A stretch of DNA of 64,000 nt from Variovorax sp. Lineage in GTDB: Bacteria; Pseudomonadota; Gammaproteobacteria; Burkholderiales; Burkholderiaceae_C. How positions within the stretch are numbered: the stretch's first letter is position 1; each line of letters starts with the position of its first letter. The notes beneath the pieces were generated by a model that was not told the origin of the DNA, searched no databases, and saw only the letters and a program-made list of their open reading frames with translations. The translations under genes were made by a program, and so were the position numbers. The stretch spans positions 48,857-112,856 of the forward strand of contig JAGIAI010000007.1 of the NCBI GenBank assembly GCA_017744935.1. The letters run 5' to 3'. Below, in pieces: positions 7,764-15,145 of the stretch.

Positions 7764-9521
7764 ATGTTCGCTCCTCCGTTGGCCTTTCGTTTTCAATCGG
7801 TCGCCGGTTCCATCGTCCGGCGCAAGTGCGCCGCGTGCGAGCGCGAAGAAGAAGGCCTGCTGCGCCGGAAGGCCACCAGCAGTGGGCTTCGTGACACTTT
7901 CATGAATCCGTCGGCGGGCACGTCGATGAAGGTCAGCAGCCCTTTCGATGCCGAAGAACGCGAAGCCGATCGCAATGCGCAGCGCATCACGCAAACTTCC
8001 GAGCCGGCCCGGTCGTCGCAGTCGGGCGGGGCACGCGAGAACGTTCCAGACCAGGCACCGGCCGGCGTGAGCCAGGTCCTCGCCTCGGCAGGTCGTCCGC
8101 TCGATTCGGACACCCTTGCATACATGGAACCGCGCTTCGGCCACGACTTGTCGTCGGTGCGCGTGCATGACGATGCCGCCTCCCGCCAGACCGCAGACGA
8201 ACTCAACGCCGACGCCTACACGGTCGGACGTCACATCGTTTTCGGGCCGCAGCAATATGCGCCTGCAACGAGCGCAGGCCGATGGCTGCTCGCGCACGAA
8301 CTCTCGCACGTCATGCAGGACGGCGCGGCGCCGCGCGTGCATCGCCAACCCAAGCGATCGAAGCCTCCGCCCGTCGCGGGCGGGAACGTGCTCTATGTCG
8401 GAATGAACAACTATCGCTCGGAGGTTGCCAAGCTTGCGAAGCAGTACGCAGGCACCTCGGTCAAGGTCACCAAGGTCACGCTGAGCGAGCACGAGGAGAA
8501 GACCGTCTCTGGCGGCGCCACCTTCGACCTGACACAGGACAAGGGCATCAAGGACTTCGTCGCCGCGCAATCGCTGGACAAGGCGAATACGGCGGCACTC
8601 GAAGCGCTGCTGAAAAGTCAGTCCGGTTACGACCGTGACGATCTGGCACATGTCATCGCGGTCTATTCGGCGTGCCAGAAGGACGGCGCTGACCGGATGT
8701 CACGCGTGGTGCTGTCGGGCCACAGCTATGGGACCAAGATCTACAACGAAGACGCCAAGGGCGCGATCTATTTCGACGCGCTGGTCACGCTGGCCGGCAT
8801 CTTCCCGAAAGCAGCCGCGCAAACGAAGCACCTCCTCGTGCTGGCGTGCATGGCGGCGGAAGAGTCGACCATCAAGAATTTCTACCTGAAGGCGTTCCCG
8901 AATCTCAAGACGGTAGAGGGTTGGACCTCGAGCTGCCCGAGCGGACCCGGCGCGGTCTCTGCGCTCTCGGCATGGGCGACGCGCACCGACGCCGATCCCA
9001 CCAAGGTGCCCGCGCCGCCGGAAGGGCAGGCCAACTGGGCACTGGGCAACTTCCAGAGCGGTGATCCGGTTGATCCGGTGGCACTGATGGCGGACCTGCG
9101 CGCGGACGAGGCGAAGTTTGCGGACTACTTCGCAGGCAAGAAGGTGGACCCGAATTCCCATTCCGGCCCGCTGACGGACTACTACCATCGGGCGCGCAGC
9201 GCCGAGCAACAGTCGGCCATCAAGGGCGCCGACCACGTCTATGCGGCCACGCACGCGGACCAGTCTTTCCGGCTGCGCTTCTGGCCCGGCATGGTGTCGG
9301 GCTTCTGGAAGAAATTCGGCGCGACCGTCACGAAGGGATACGGCAAGGCGAAGGTCCCTGCGTTCGCGAAGATGTCCCGCAAGGATGCGGTGGCGGCCAT
9401 CGCCAAATTCGACGCCGACGCGGCCGGGTCGACTGCTGACAAGGCGGAAGCGAAGAAGCTTCTCAACAGCCTGCTGAATCTCGACCCTGCGATCCTCAGC
9501 GACAACTGGTTCAACCCCTGA
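7764..9521 (+). CDS. DUF4157-leader protein with candidate caspase-like or hydrolase C-terminal domain (putative eCIS cargo)
   Basis: A 585-residue protein. The N-terminal part has a CAACEREEE motif (22-30), a charged FDAEEREAD motif (61-69) and the DUF4157 core with zinc-protease-like HELSH (178-182). DUF4157 is a recurrent leader or peptidase domain of eCIS-associated proteins. After a basic linker (about 193-205) comes a new domain starting GNVLYVGMNN. Strands ending in SGH (H320) and LLVLAC (C362) fit a clan CD cysteine peptidase dyad, but GHSYG (319-323) also matches an alpha/beta hydrolase nucleophile elbow. Divergent from the sheath operon. Cargo status is inferred from domain and position. 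Confidence 0.85.
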   Translation: MFAPPLAFRFQSVAGSIVRRKCAACEREEEGLLRRKATSSGLRDTFMNPSAGTSMKVSSPFDAEEREADRNAQRITQTSEPARSSQSGGARENVPDQAPAGVSQVLASAGRPLDSDTLAYMEPRFGHDLSSVRVHDDAASRQTADELNADAYTVGRHIVFGPQQYAPATSAGRWLLAHELSHVMQDGAAPRVHRQPKRSKPPPVAGGNVLYVGMNNYRSEVAKLAKQYAGTSVKVTKVTLSEHEEKTVSGGATFDLTQDKGIKDFVAAQSLDKANTAALEALLKSQSGYDRDDLAHVIAVYSACQKDGADRMSRVVLSGHSYGTKIYNEDAKGAIYFDALVTLAGIFPKAAAQTKHLLVLACMAAEESTIKNFYLKAFPNLKTVEGWTSSCPSGPGAVSALSAWATRTDADPTKVPAPPEGQANWALGNFQSGDPVDPVALMADLRADEAKFADYFAGKKVDPNSHSGPLTDYYHRARSAEQQSAIKGADHVYAATHADQSFRLRFWPGMVSGFWKKFGATVTKGYGKAKVPAFAKMSRKDAVAAIAKFDADAAGSTADKAEAKKLLNSLLNLDPAILSDNWFNP

Positions 9522-9536
9522 CGCCGACGCGCCGGC

Positions 9537-11048
9537 TCAGGGCGGCACGCCGGCCGGGTCGAGACTCTTGCGCGCCTCGATGCATTTGTTGCGATCAGCA
9601 CCGGCCGGGAAAGCCACGGCACAGACGTCCTCCGCCAGCAGCGGATTGTTGTTATAGGCCATCTTGCTGTAGGGATCGCGGGGACCGGCGGTCTTCTTCA
9701 TCTGCTGGACGAACAGGTCCAGCCGCATCTCGAGACGCATGGTCGACCTGCCGGCATGCACTTCGATGTAGTCGTAGCGGTCCGCCAGGCCCAGCGCATG
9801 ATGGACCTCGTGAGAGAGCGTGACCGGGCTCGATGCCCAGTTGCCCGAGTTGGGCCATTCACAGAACTTGACGGTGAATTCGAACACGTCCGGACCTGCC
9901 TTGTCGACGAACACGATGTCGACGTGGTAGCCCTTGGTCGACATCGAGATCGCACGCTCGATCGCATCCTCGAGGCTCTTGATCTTGGACACCTCGCCCG
10001 GCACGCCGTTGAGCTTGACCTTGATCCTGACGCGGATGTTCTTCGGATCGCTGCGGTCCACCTTGTACTTCTTGCCCTGCTCGCCGGTCCGCTCGACCAT
10101 GTTCGTCGCCGTGGCGACCGACAGCTCGTCGACGTCGCTGTAGGCGCCGCCCCATTGCGCCTCGGTCTTCAAGGCCTTGTCGACGACCTCGCGGTTCTGT
10201 TTGGCCATGTCCGCGGAGCAGCCGTAGCCCGACCCCGACGAGGCGCCTTGAAAGTGCGTCGTGATCGCCTTCAACAGCATGAAGAGGTAGTAGAGACGCT
10301 GGCCTTTGGCGTCCCCAAGCGGCTTGGTCCTGGCCTGCGCGATGATCCAGGCCACATTGCCCTTGGCCACCCCGTCCAATGCCTTGTACTCGGGGGCGGC
10401 CAGGATCTGGGTCTCGAAGGCAGCCGCCTCGTTTTTCCATTCGGCATCGGTCTTGCGCTGCACGAGCGAGGCGCCGTGCCCCTGTTGAAGGGTGTGCACG
10501 AGCTCATGCGCGAGCAGCAATCGGCCGGCGTGATGATCGGGGTCGAACTTGCCACGCCTGAAGTGAATGTGATTGCCGATCGTGAAGGCCTGCGCGTTCA
10601 ACTGCTGCGCGTGCTCGTTGTCTTCGGCATCGGCGTGGATGCGCACTGCGGAGAAATCGGCTCCGAAGCGTCGTTCCATGAAGACGCGGGTCGAAGGCGG
10701 CAGCGCACGTCCTCCGCCGGTCGTGCCGAGATTGCGCGACAGCGTCTCCGTGACGGCTTCGCCCGGCTCGGGCGATCGCTGCACGAGGCCCTTCTCCTGC
10801 TCTTCCTCGCGCTCGCAGTGCGCGCATGCGCGGCTGATGCGCGGTGGAGTGCGCGAGAAGGAGAGTTCGCTGTCCGGCGACTTCATCACCTTCTCGGCGA
10901 TGCTGTCGGCTTCGTGTTCGAGCGGATCGTCCACCGAGCCGATCGTGAGCTTGCGCTGGAGGATGCCTTGCAGCGGCGCAGGCAGGGCAGGGGGCGCCCG
11001 GACGGCGGAGGCCCTCGTTCGTGCCCTGGCGATCTGCGGCGCATGCAT
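9537..11048 (-). CDS. DUF4157-leader protein with second, metzincin-like zinc-protease motif (putative eCIS cargo)
   Basis: A 503-residue protein. The leader contains ILQRKLTIGSVDDPLEHEAD (29-48), CAHCEREEE (75-83) and the DUF4157 HELVH motif (181-185). The C-terminal domain has a separate HEVHHALGLAD (413-423), matching HExxHxxGxxD of metzincin-type metallopeptidases with Asp as third zinc ligand. DPYSKMAYNNNP (458-469) is placed where a Met-turn would fall. Cysteines at 277, 396, 476 and 489 could form disulfides. It is convergent with the preceding DUF4157 gene (15-base gap). The ATG at 11048 was chosen because longer frames run into the divergent gene. A proteolytic toxin is a plausible but untested role. 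Confidence 0.88.
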   Translation of the reverse strand: MHAPQIARARTRASAVRAPPALPAPLQGILQRKLTIGSVDDPLEHEADSIAEKVMKSPDSELSFSRTPPRISRACAHCEREEEQEKGLVQRSPEPGEAVTETLSRNLGTTGGGRALPPSTRVFMERRFGADFSAVRIHADAEDNEHAQQLNAQAFTIGNHIHFRRGKFDPDHHAGRLLLAHELVHTLQQGHGASLVQRKTDAEWKNEAAAFETQILAAPEYKALDGVAKGNVAWIIAQARTKPLGDAKGQRLYYLFMLLKAITTHFQGASSGSGYGCSADMAKQNREVVDKALKTEAQWGGAYSDVDELSVATATNMVERTGEQGKKYKVDRSDPKNIRVRIKVKLNGVPGEVSKIKSLEDAIERAISMSTKGYHVDIVFVDKAGPDVFEFTVKFCEWPNSGNWASSPVTLSHEVHHALGLADRYDYIEVHAGRSTMRLEMRLDLFVQQMKKTAGPRDPYSKMAYNNNPLLAEDVCAVAFPAGADRNKCIEARKSLDPAGVPP

Positions 11049-11161
11049 CGGTCGATCCCTTCCTGTGCGCCTGGCATGGTAGCCCCGGGGTTGCTGCTTG
11101 GGCATATCCCGAAGGTCGGGTGTCCTTGCGACGCGGCGGCGTTGAGCGCACCATCCGCGCC
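11049..11161. promoter_or_regulatory. Divergent promoter region between two DUF4157 genes
   Basis: A 113-base gap between divergent starts. On the reverse strand an AGGAAGG-type Shine-Dalgarno precedes the 503-residue protein's ATG. Promoters for both cargo-like genes must lie here unless they are read through from elsewhere. No confident operator or -35/-10 pair was found; the gap is nearly as GC-rich as the coding regions. Confidence 0.4.
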
Positions 11162-12907
11162 ATGCATCGTGCAAGCCCGTTGTTCGACGCTCCACGCCTG
11201 GCGTCCACGACACGACCCCGGGTCGAAGTGCCAGCCAGCGTTCATCGCGTGCTGCAGGAGTCGGGGAGCCCCATGGAGCCGGGCCTGCGGCACGACATGG
11301 AGCGGCGCTTCGATGCCGATTTCTCGTCCGTGCGAATTCATTCGGGGCCTGCAGCGGAGGCGTCGGCGAGCGATGTCGATGCCAAGGCCTACACGGTCGG
11401 CCAGAGCATCGTCTTCGGCGCGGGCCGGCAAGCGGGCGACGCCGGTGAAGGGCGGCGACTGCTTGCGCATGAACTGACCCACGTCATCCAGCAGCGCGGC
11501 GCTTCCCCCGCAGGCGTGCAACTCCAGCGCAGCCCGCGCGACCCCGACGAGGCGGCTGCGATCGCCAAGGAGGAAACGGCGCTCGCCGCGCTGGCCAAGC
11601 GGGCCCTGGCTTCTTCCAAGCCCGAGTTCGCGGTGCACGAGGTCGTGTGGCGGCTGATCAATGCCTACGGCCTGGACATGCACTTCGAGTTGAACGGCAG
11701 CCGCTACGAAAAGGGCCGCAAGGGCGTGTTCGTCGACTTCAAGGGCAGTGGAACCCGAACCACCGGCACGATCGTCGCGGGTGAAGACACGCTGCAGCGC
11801 GTCGCCAAGGGAGATGCGCCGGCAGTCGCGAAGGAAATCGAAGCGCAGATCGGCCGCGTCGATACGGCGCGCGGCGCCATCGACTACGTGTTCATCATGG
11901 GGAAGGACGCGCCGAAGAGCGACAACAAGTTCTATACCGAGGCGAAGAAGTTCTTCAAGACCGAATATCCCGCGGCGACGATGGTGGAAGACGTTCGCGA
12001 TCTCGACGGCATCAACCAACGCATCAACGATGGCGCCAAGCCGGTGGCGAACCTCATCATCGTCTCGCATGCGCATCCGGACGGGACGCTCCAGTTCTCG
12101 CTCGATGCGAAGGACACGACGCCAGGCAAGGTGGAGTACGGAGAACTCAGGAAGGCCAACGATGCCGGGAGCATCACGAAGCCCAAGGGCGACCTGGTCG
12201 GCTTCTGGACCAATGTCCTCATCCGGGGCTGCAACCTCGGCCGCAGCGAGGAAATGCTGGGCCAGGTCCGAACCGCTTTCGGGGGCAGCGCGCGCGTGAT
12301 CGCACCGACGCACGGCCAGCGCTACGGCGGCGGGACCGAATCGCTGGCCGATCCGTTCTTCGAGGTGCCCGGGGCGAGCAAGATGTCCGACGAGGACGCC
12401 TTCAAGGCGATGAAGGCCAAGCCCGAGTACGCCTTCATCACGGACTGGGCCGCGATGCGAAAGAAGCTCAGGCGCACCACCGACCAGAGCCAGGAGGTGG
12501 CGTACGACGGCGTCTTCCCGCAGCGAGGCAAGGAACTCGACCTGCTCAAGTCACAGGCCAAGAATCTCAACGTCAGGGACTTCACTTTCGGGTCCAGCCG
12601 TGCGGTCGGCAAGGACACGGTTTTCACCTTCACGCCGAAGAACGAGTTCAAGAACGGCCCGGTCGACATCACCCTGGAGACGCCGCCCACCGACAGCGAG
12701 GCCATCGCGATTGCGAAGGAGAACATCTCGCGGCCATCGGCTTATACCTTCACGGTCAGGCGGATTCCTTCAGGGCTGAACCTGAGGGTCGTCGTCGATG
12801 TCGTGCGCACCGAATGGGAACTGCATCACGCGGAGATCCACAAGGGCGGCAAAGGCTTCAATCCGCGGCCGGGATCGAAGCCCTGGTTTGGGGATACGGA
12901 CGATTGA
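11162..12907 (+). CDS. DUF4157-leader protein with candidate caspase-like domain (putative eCIS cargo)
   Basis: A 581-residue protein. The shorter leader lacks the CxxC and ExEAD motifs of its two neighbours but has a complete DUF4157 core: MERRFDADFSSVRIH (46-60) and HELTH (103-107). Residues 235-385 alternate strands and helices: DYVFIMGK, NLIIVSHAHPDG (H303) and NVLIRGC (C357), followed by SARVIAPTHG. A His after one hydrophobic strand and a Cys after the next is the clan CD (caspase/CHAT/clostripain) pattern. The last 130 residues are beta-rich and unassigned. The start at 11162 avoids overlap with the divergent gene. Function as a peptidase effector is inference. Confidence 0.85.
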   Translation: MHRASPLFDAPRLASTTRPRVEVPASVHRVLQESGSPMEPGLRHDMERRFDADFSSVRIHSGPAAEASASDVDAKAYTVGQSIVFGAGRQAGDAGEGRRLLAHELTHVIQQRGASPAGVQLQRSPRDPDEAAAIAKEETALAALAKRALASSKPEFAVHEVVWRLINAYGLDMHFELNGSRYEKGRKGVFVDFKGSGTRTTGTIVAGEDTLQRVAKGDAPAVAKEIEAQIGRVDTARGAIDYVFIMGKDAPKSDNKFYTEAKKFFKTEYPAATMVEDVRDLDGINQRINDGAKPVANLIIVSHAHPDGTLQFSLDAKDTTPGKVEYGELRKANDAGSITKPKGDLVGFWTNVLIRGCNLGRSEEMLGQVRTAFGGSARVIAPTHGQRYGGGTESLADPFFEVPGASKMSDEDAFKAMKAKPEYAFITDWAAMRKKLRRTTDQSQEVAYDGVFPQRGKELDLLKSQAKNLNVRDFTFGSSRAVGKDTVFTFTPKNEFKNGPVDITLETPPTDSEAIAIAKENISRPSAYTFTVRRIPSGLNLRVVVDVVRTEWELHHAEIHKGGKGFNPRPGSKPWFGDTDD

Positions 12908-12927
12908 TCCGGTGCGAATTGCCGCGC

Positions 12928-13161
12928 CTATTCCCTCAGCCGCAGGTTGAGCTGATCGACCACCTCGGCCCAGTCCGCGTCTTCGTTGATCTCGTCGCGC
13001 AGAAAGCTCGCTTGCGCCGGGGACCAGAACGACGCGTCGGCCAGCCGGACGCCGTCGGCGAGCGGGCGGTGCCTCGAAATGAACCCTTCGATCTCCTCGT
13101 GCGAGTCGGGCAAGCCAAGCTGGCTGAAAAGATCCTTGAGGGTGTGGTTCGAAAACTCCAT
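12928..13161 (-). CDS. DUF2789 family protein
   Basis: A 77-residue protein matching the DUF2789 pattern along its length: NHTLKDLFSQLGLPDS, ISRHRPLADGVRLADASFWS, AQASFLRDEI and DADWAEVVDQLN. The family is small, soluble and of unknown function, widespread in proteobacteria. It converges on the last DUF4157 gene with a 20-base gap and is probably unrelated to the injection system. The ATG lies in an AT-richer stretch. Confidence 0.88.
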   Translation of the reverse strand: MEFSNHTLKDLFSQLGLPDSHEEIEGFISRHRPLADGVRLADASFWSPAQASFLRDEINEDADWAEVVDQLNLRLRE

Positions 13162-13273
13162 GTAATTTCACTCCGATTGCAATAGTTGAGGCGCTTCCGC
13201 CCATTCTGAAGAACTTGCACGTACCCCGGGCCGAGTGCCTCCTCGCCCATCAGGGTCTATTGCAGAAGGCACC

Positions 13274-13957
13274 ATGCGAGCCATGAGCGAACCGGACTTC
13301 ACGATGCTGCGACAGCGCATGCTGGCCGAGATCGCCGCCAAGACGATTTTCTCGACCACGTACCTGGGCAAGGCGGCGCTGGATTCGAGGGTCATGAACG
13401 CCATGGGCGCCGTGCCGCGCCATGCGTTCGTGCCCTTCGAGCTGCGGCCTTACGCCTACGTCGACACACCCCTGCCGATCGGCTTCGGCAAGACGATCTC
13501 GCAACCTTTCATCGTCGCCGTGATGACCGACCTGCTCGGCGTGCAGCCGACCGACACGGTGCTCGAGATCGGCACGGGGCTGGGCTACCAGTCGGCTGTC
13601 CTGGCGGAGCTCGCGCATCGCGTCTTCTCTGTCGAGATCATCGACGAGCTCGCCGAGCAGGCGGCACATCGGCTGGCCGATCAGGGGCACATCAACGTGG
13701 ATATCCGCATCGGAAATGGTTGCCAGGGCTGGCCCGAACATGCGCCATTCGACAAGATCATCGTGACAGCGGCTCCTGAGTTGATTCCGCCGGCACTTAT
13801 CTACCAGTTGAAGCCGGGTGGAACGATGGTGATACCTGCGGGGTTGCCGGATGCGCAGCAGCTCATCCAGCTCAAGAAGGATGCGCGGGGTTCGGTCACG
13901 ACGAGGGAGATCTTTCAGGTGCTTTTCTCGACACTCGAAGACGTTGCCCTGCCGTGA
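13274..13957 (+). CDS. pcm: Protein-L-isoaspartate O-methyltransferase
   Basis: A 227-residue SAM-dependent methyltransferase that repairs damaged aspartyl residues in the cytosol. The segment VPRHAFVPFELRPYAYVDTP followed by IGFGKTISQPFIVAVMTDLL is diagnostic of the family, and LEIGTGLGYQSAVLAEL is the SAM-binding motif I. The ATG at 13274 has an AGAAGG sequence just upstream; an alternative ATG lies nine bases further in. It stands alone, divergent from DUF2789 and convergent with the KfrA-like gene with a one-base gap. Confidence 0.94.
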   Translation: MRAMSEPDFTMLRQRMLAEIAAKTIFSTTYLGKAALDSRVMNAMGAVPRHAFVPFELRPYAYVDTPLPIGFGKTISQPFIVAVMTDLLGVQPTDTVLEIGTGLGYQSAVLAELAHRVFSVEIIDELAEQAAHRLADQGHINVDIRIGNGCQGWPEHAPFDKIIVTAAPELIPPALIYQLKPGGTMVIPAGLPDAQQLIQLKKDARGSVTTREIFQVLFSTLEDVALP

Positions 13958-13958
13958 A

Positions 13959-14993
13959 TCACCCGGCACTGCGGCGCGGCTTCGCCTGGGTGGTGCGCGC
14001 ACGCGCTTTCGGGCCTGATTTCTGTGGTCGCGCCAGGGCCTCCGACAAGATCCGTCGGGTCGACTCATGGGCGCTGCGCTCCTCGTCGATCCGCTGCTGC
14101 AGTGCTTCGGCGCGGTCCTTCTGCACAGCGGCCGCCGCGCGCTCCTGCGCGAGTTCGATCGCCTGCGCCGCAAGCTGGTCGCGCACCTGCTGGAGCTTCT
14201 CGGCTGCTGCATCGAGCCGCTTCGCTGCGGCTTCCTCGGCTTTGGTGCGCTTCTGATGTTCCTTGGCCAGGTCGGCTTCAAGCGCCTTGGCCGCCTGCCG
14301 CGCGCGATCGACCTCGGCGAGCATGCGTTTCTCTTGGCTCGTATGGCGGTCCTGAGCCTGACGCAGGTCCTGGTCCTTTGCTGCAACCACTCCGGCATGT
14401 TCGCGCCGCATCTGCTCCTGCGTCTCCACGGTCTGGGCGAGCAGGGCGGTGAGCCGCCGGATCTCGTCTTCAAGCCCGGCGCGGACACGTTGCGCCTCGA
14501 TGGCTTGCGCCTTGAGCTGCCCTTCGAGCGTTTCGCGCGCCTGCCGCGATGACGACAGCGCGGCATCGAGGCTCACCCGTGCTTGCTGGAATGCGTCCTC
14601 TCGCTGTGCCAGCGCACCTTGCGCCTCGGCCAGCGAATGCTCGCGCGCCTGCAGTTCCGTGCTTACCGCGGCCATTTCTCCGCGCTGGGTTTCCTCGGCT
14701 TCTTTCTGCGCTGTTTCCCACAGCAGCTTTGCCGCGTTGCGCACACCGAGCGGCATTCCATCCAGATCGTTGCCCGCAGTCCGTGTGCCGGCGCCTGAAC
14801 CGACCAGCCGTCCCCCGAGCGCCGCGAACCACCTTTCAAGCATCGGGCTGACCGTGTTGGGCGAGCCGCGCCCGATCTGCTGGCGCACGCGCTCGATCGT
14901 GGGCCGCTTGCCGTCCGCCAGCAGCGCATCCGCGGCCGCGAAGACGTCTGCTTCCTGGATTCCCCGGTTTCTCGTTTCCATGAGCTGGCTCAT
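13959..14993 (-). CDS. KfrA-like DNA-binding protein with long coiled coil
   Basis: A 344-residue protein. Residues 1-115 fit the KfrA N-terminal DNA-binding domain (VFAAADALLADGKRPTIERV, QQIGRGSPNTVSPMLERWFA). From about 115 to 310 the protein is an uninterrupted coiled coil rich in Ala, Glu, Gln and Arg, and it ends in a basic tail. KfrA proteins bind their own promoter and help plasmid partition; chromosomal copies occur near recombinases. An AAAGGA Shine-Dalgarno precedes the ATG at 14993, preferred over an upstream in-frame ATG at 15050. Divergent from a tyrosine recombinase, so it may regulate both. Confidence 0.88.
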   Translation of the reverse strand: MSQLMETRNRGIQEADVFAAADALLADGKRPTIERVRQQIGRGSPNTVSPMLERWFAALGGRLVGSGAGTRTAGNDLDGMPLGVRNAAKLLWETAQKEAEETQRGEMAAVSTELQAREHSLAEAQGALAQREDAFQQARVSLDAALSSSRQARETLEGQLKAQAIEAQRVRAGLEDEIRRLTALLAQTVETQEQMRREHAGVVAAKDQDLRQAQDRHTSQEKRMLAEVDRARQAAKALEADLAKEHQKRTKAEEAAAKRLDAAAEKLQQVRDQLAAQAIELAQERAAAAVQKDRAEALQQRIDEERSAHESTRRILSEALARPQKSGPKARARTTQAKPRRSAG

Positions 14994-15145
14994 TTCCGAT
15001 CCTTTTCCGCCTTTGGAGTGCTGCGTGATTTCAGGTACGCTTCGCCCCACTATCTACTATCGATAAGCGATGGTTACCGTTAGTTGATTATGTTAGATGT
15101 TGTACATCATACATATGTTGATAAGATATAGAACACTAAAGCGCC
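14994..15145. promoter_or_regulatory. AT-rich divergent operator/promoter region of the KfrA-recombinase pair
   Basis: A 152-base gap whose central part, about 15048-15140, is strikingly AT-rich for this genome. It holds the palindrome TATCGATA (15058-15065), a near-palindrome ATGTTGTACATCAT (15097-15110) and CATATG (15112-15117). Such a gap fits an autoregulatory KfrA site plus promoters for both genes, and could include a recombination site. Which repeat is bound is not determinable here. Confidence 0.55.

Noticed and set aside
7764..12907. DUF4157 genes as type VI secretion effectors
   Set aside because: No VgrG, PAAR, TssB/C pair, ClpV or TssJLM in view; DUF4255 plus the AAA+ type favour eCIS.
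13274..13957. pcm as part of the eCIS locus
   Set aside because: Protein-L-isoaspartate methyltransferase is a general repair enzyme, separated from the cargo genes by a DUF2789 gene and with its own start region.
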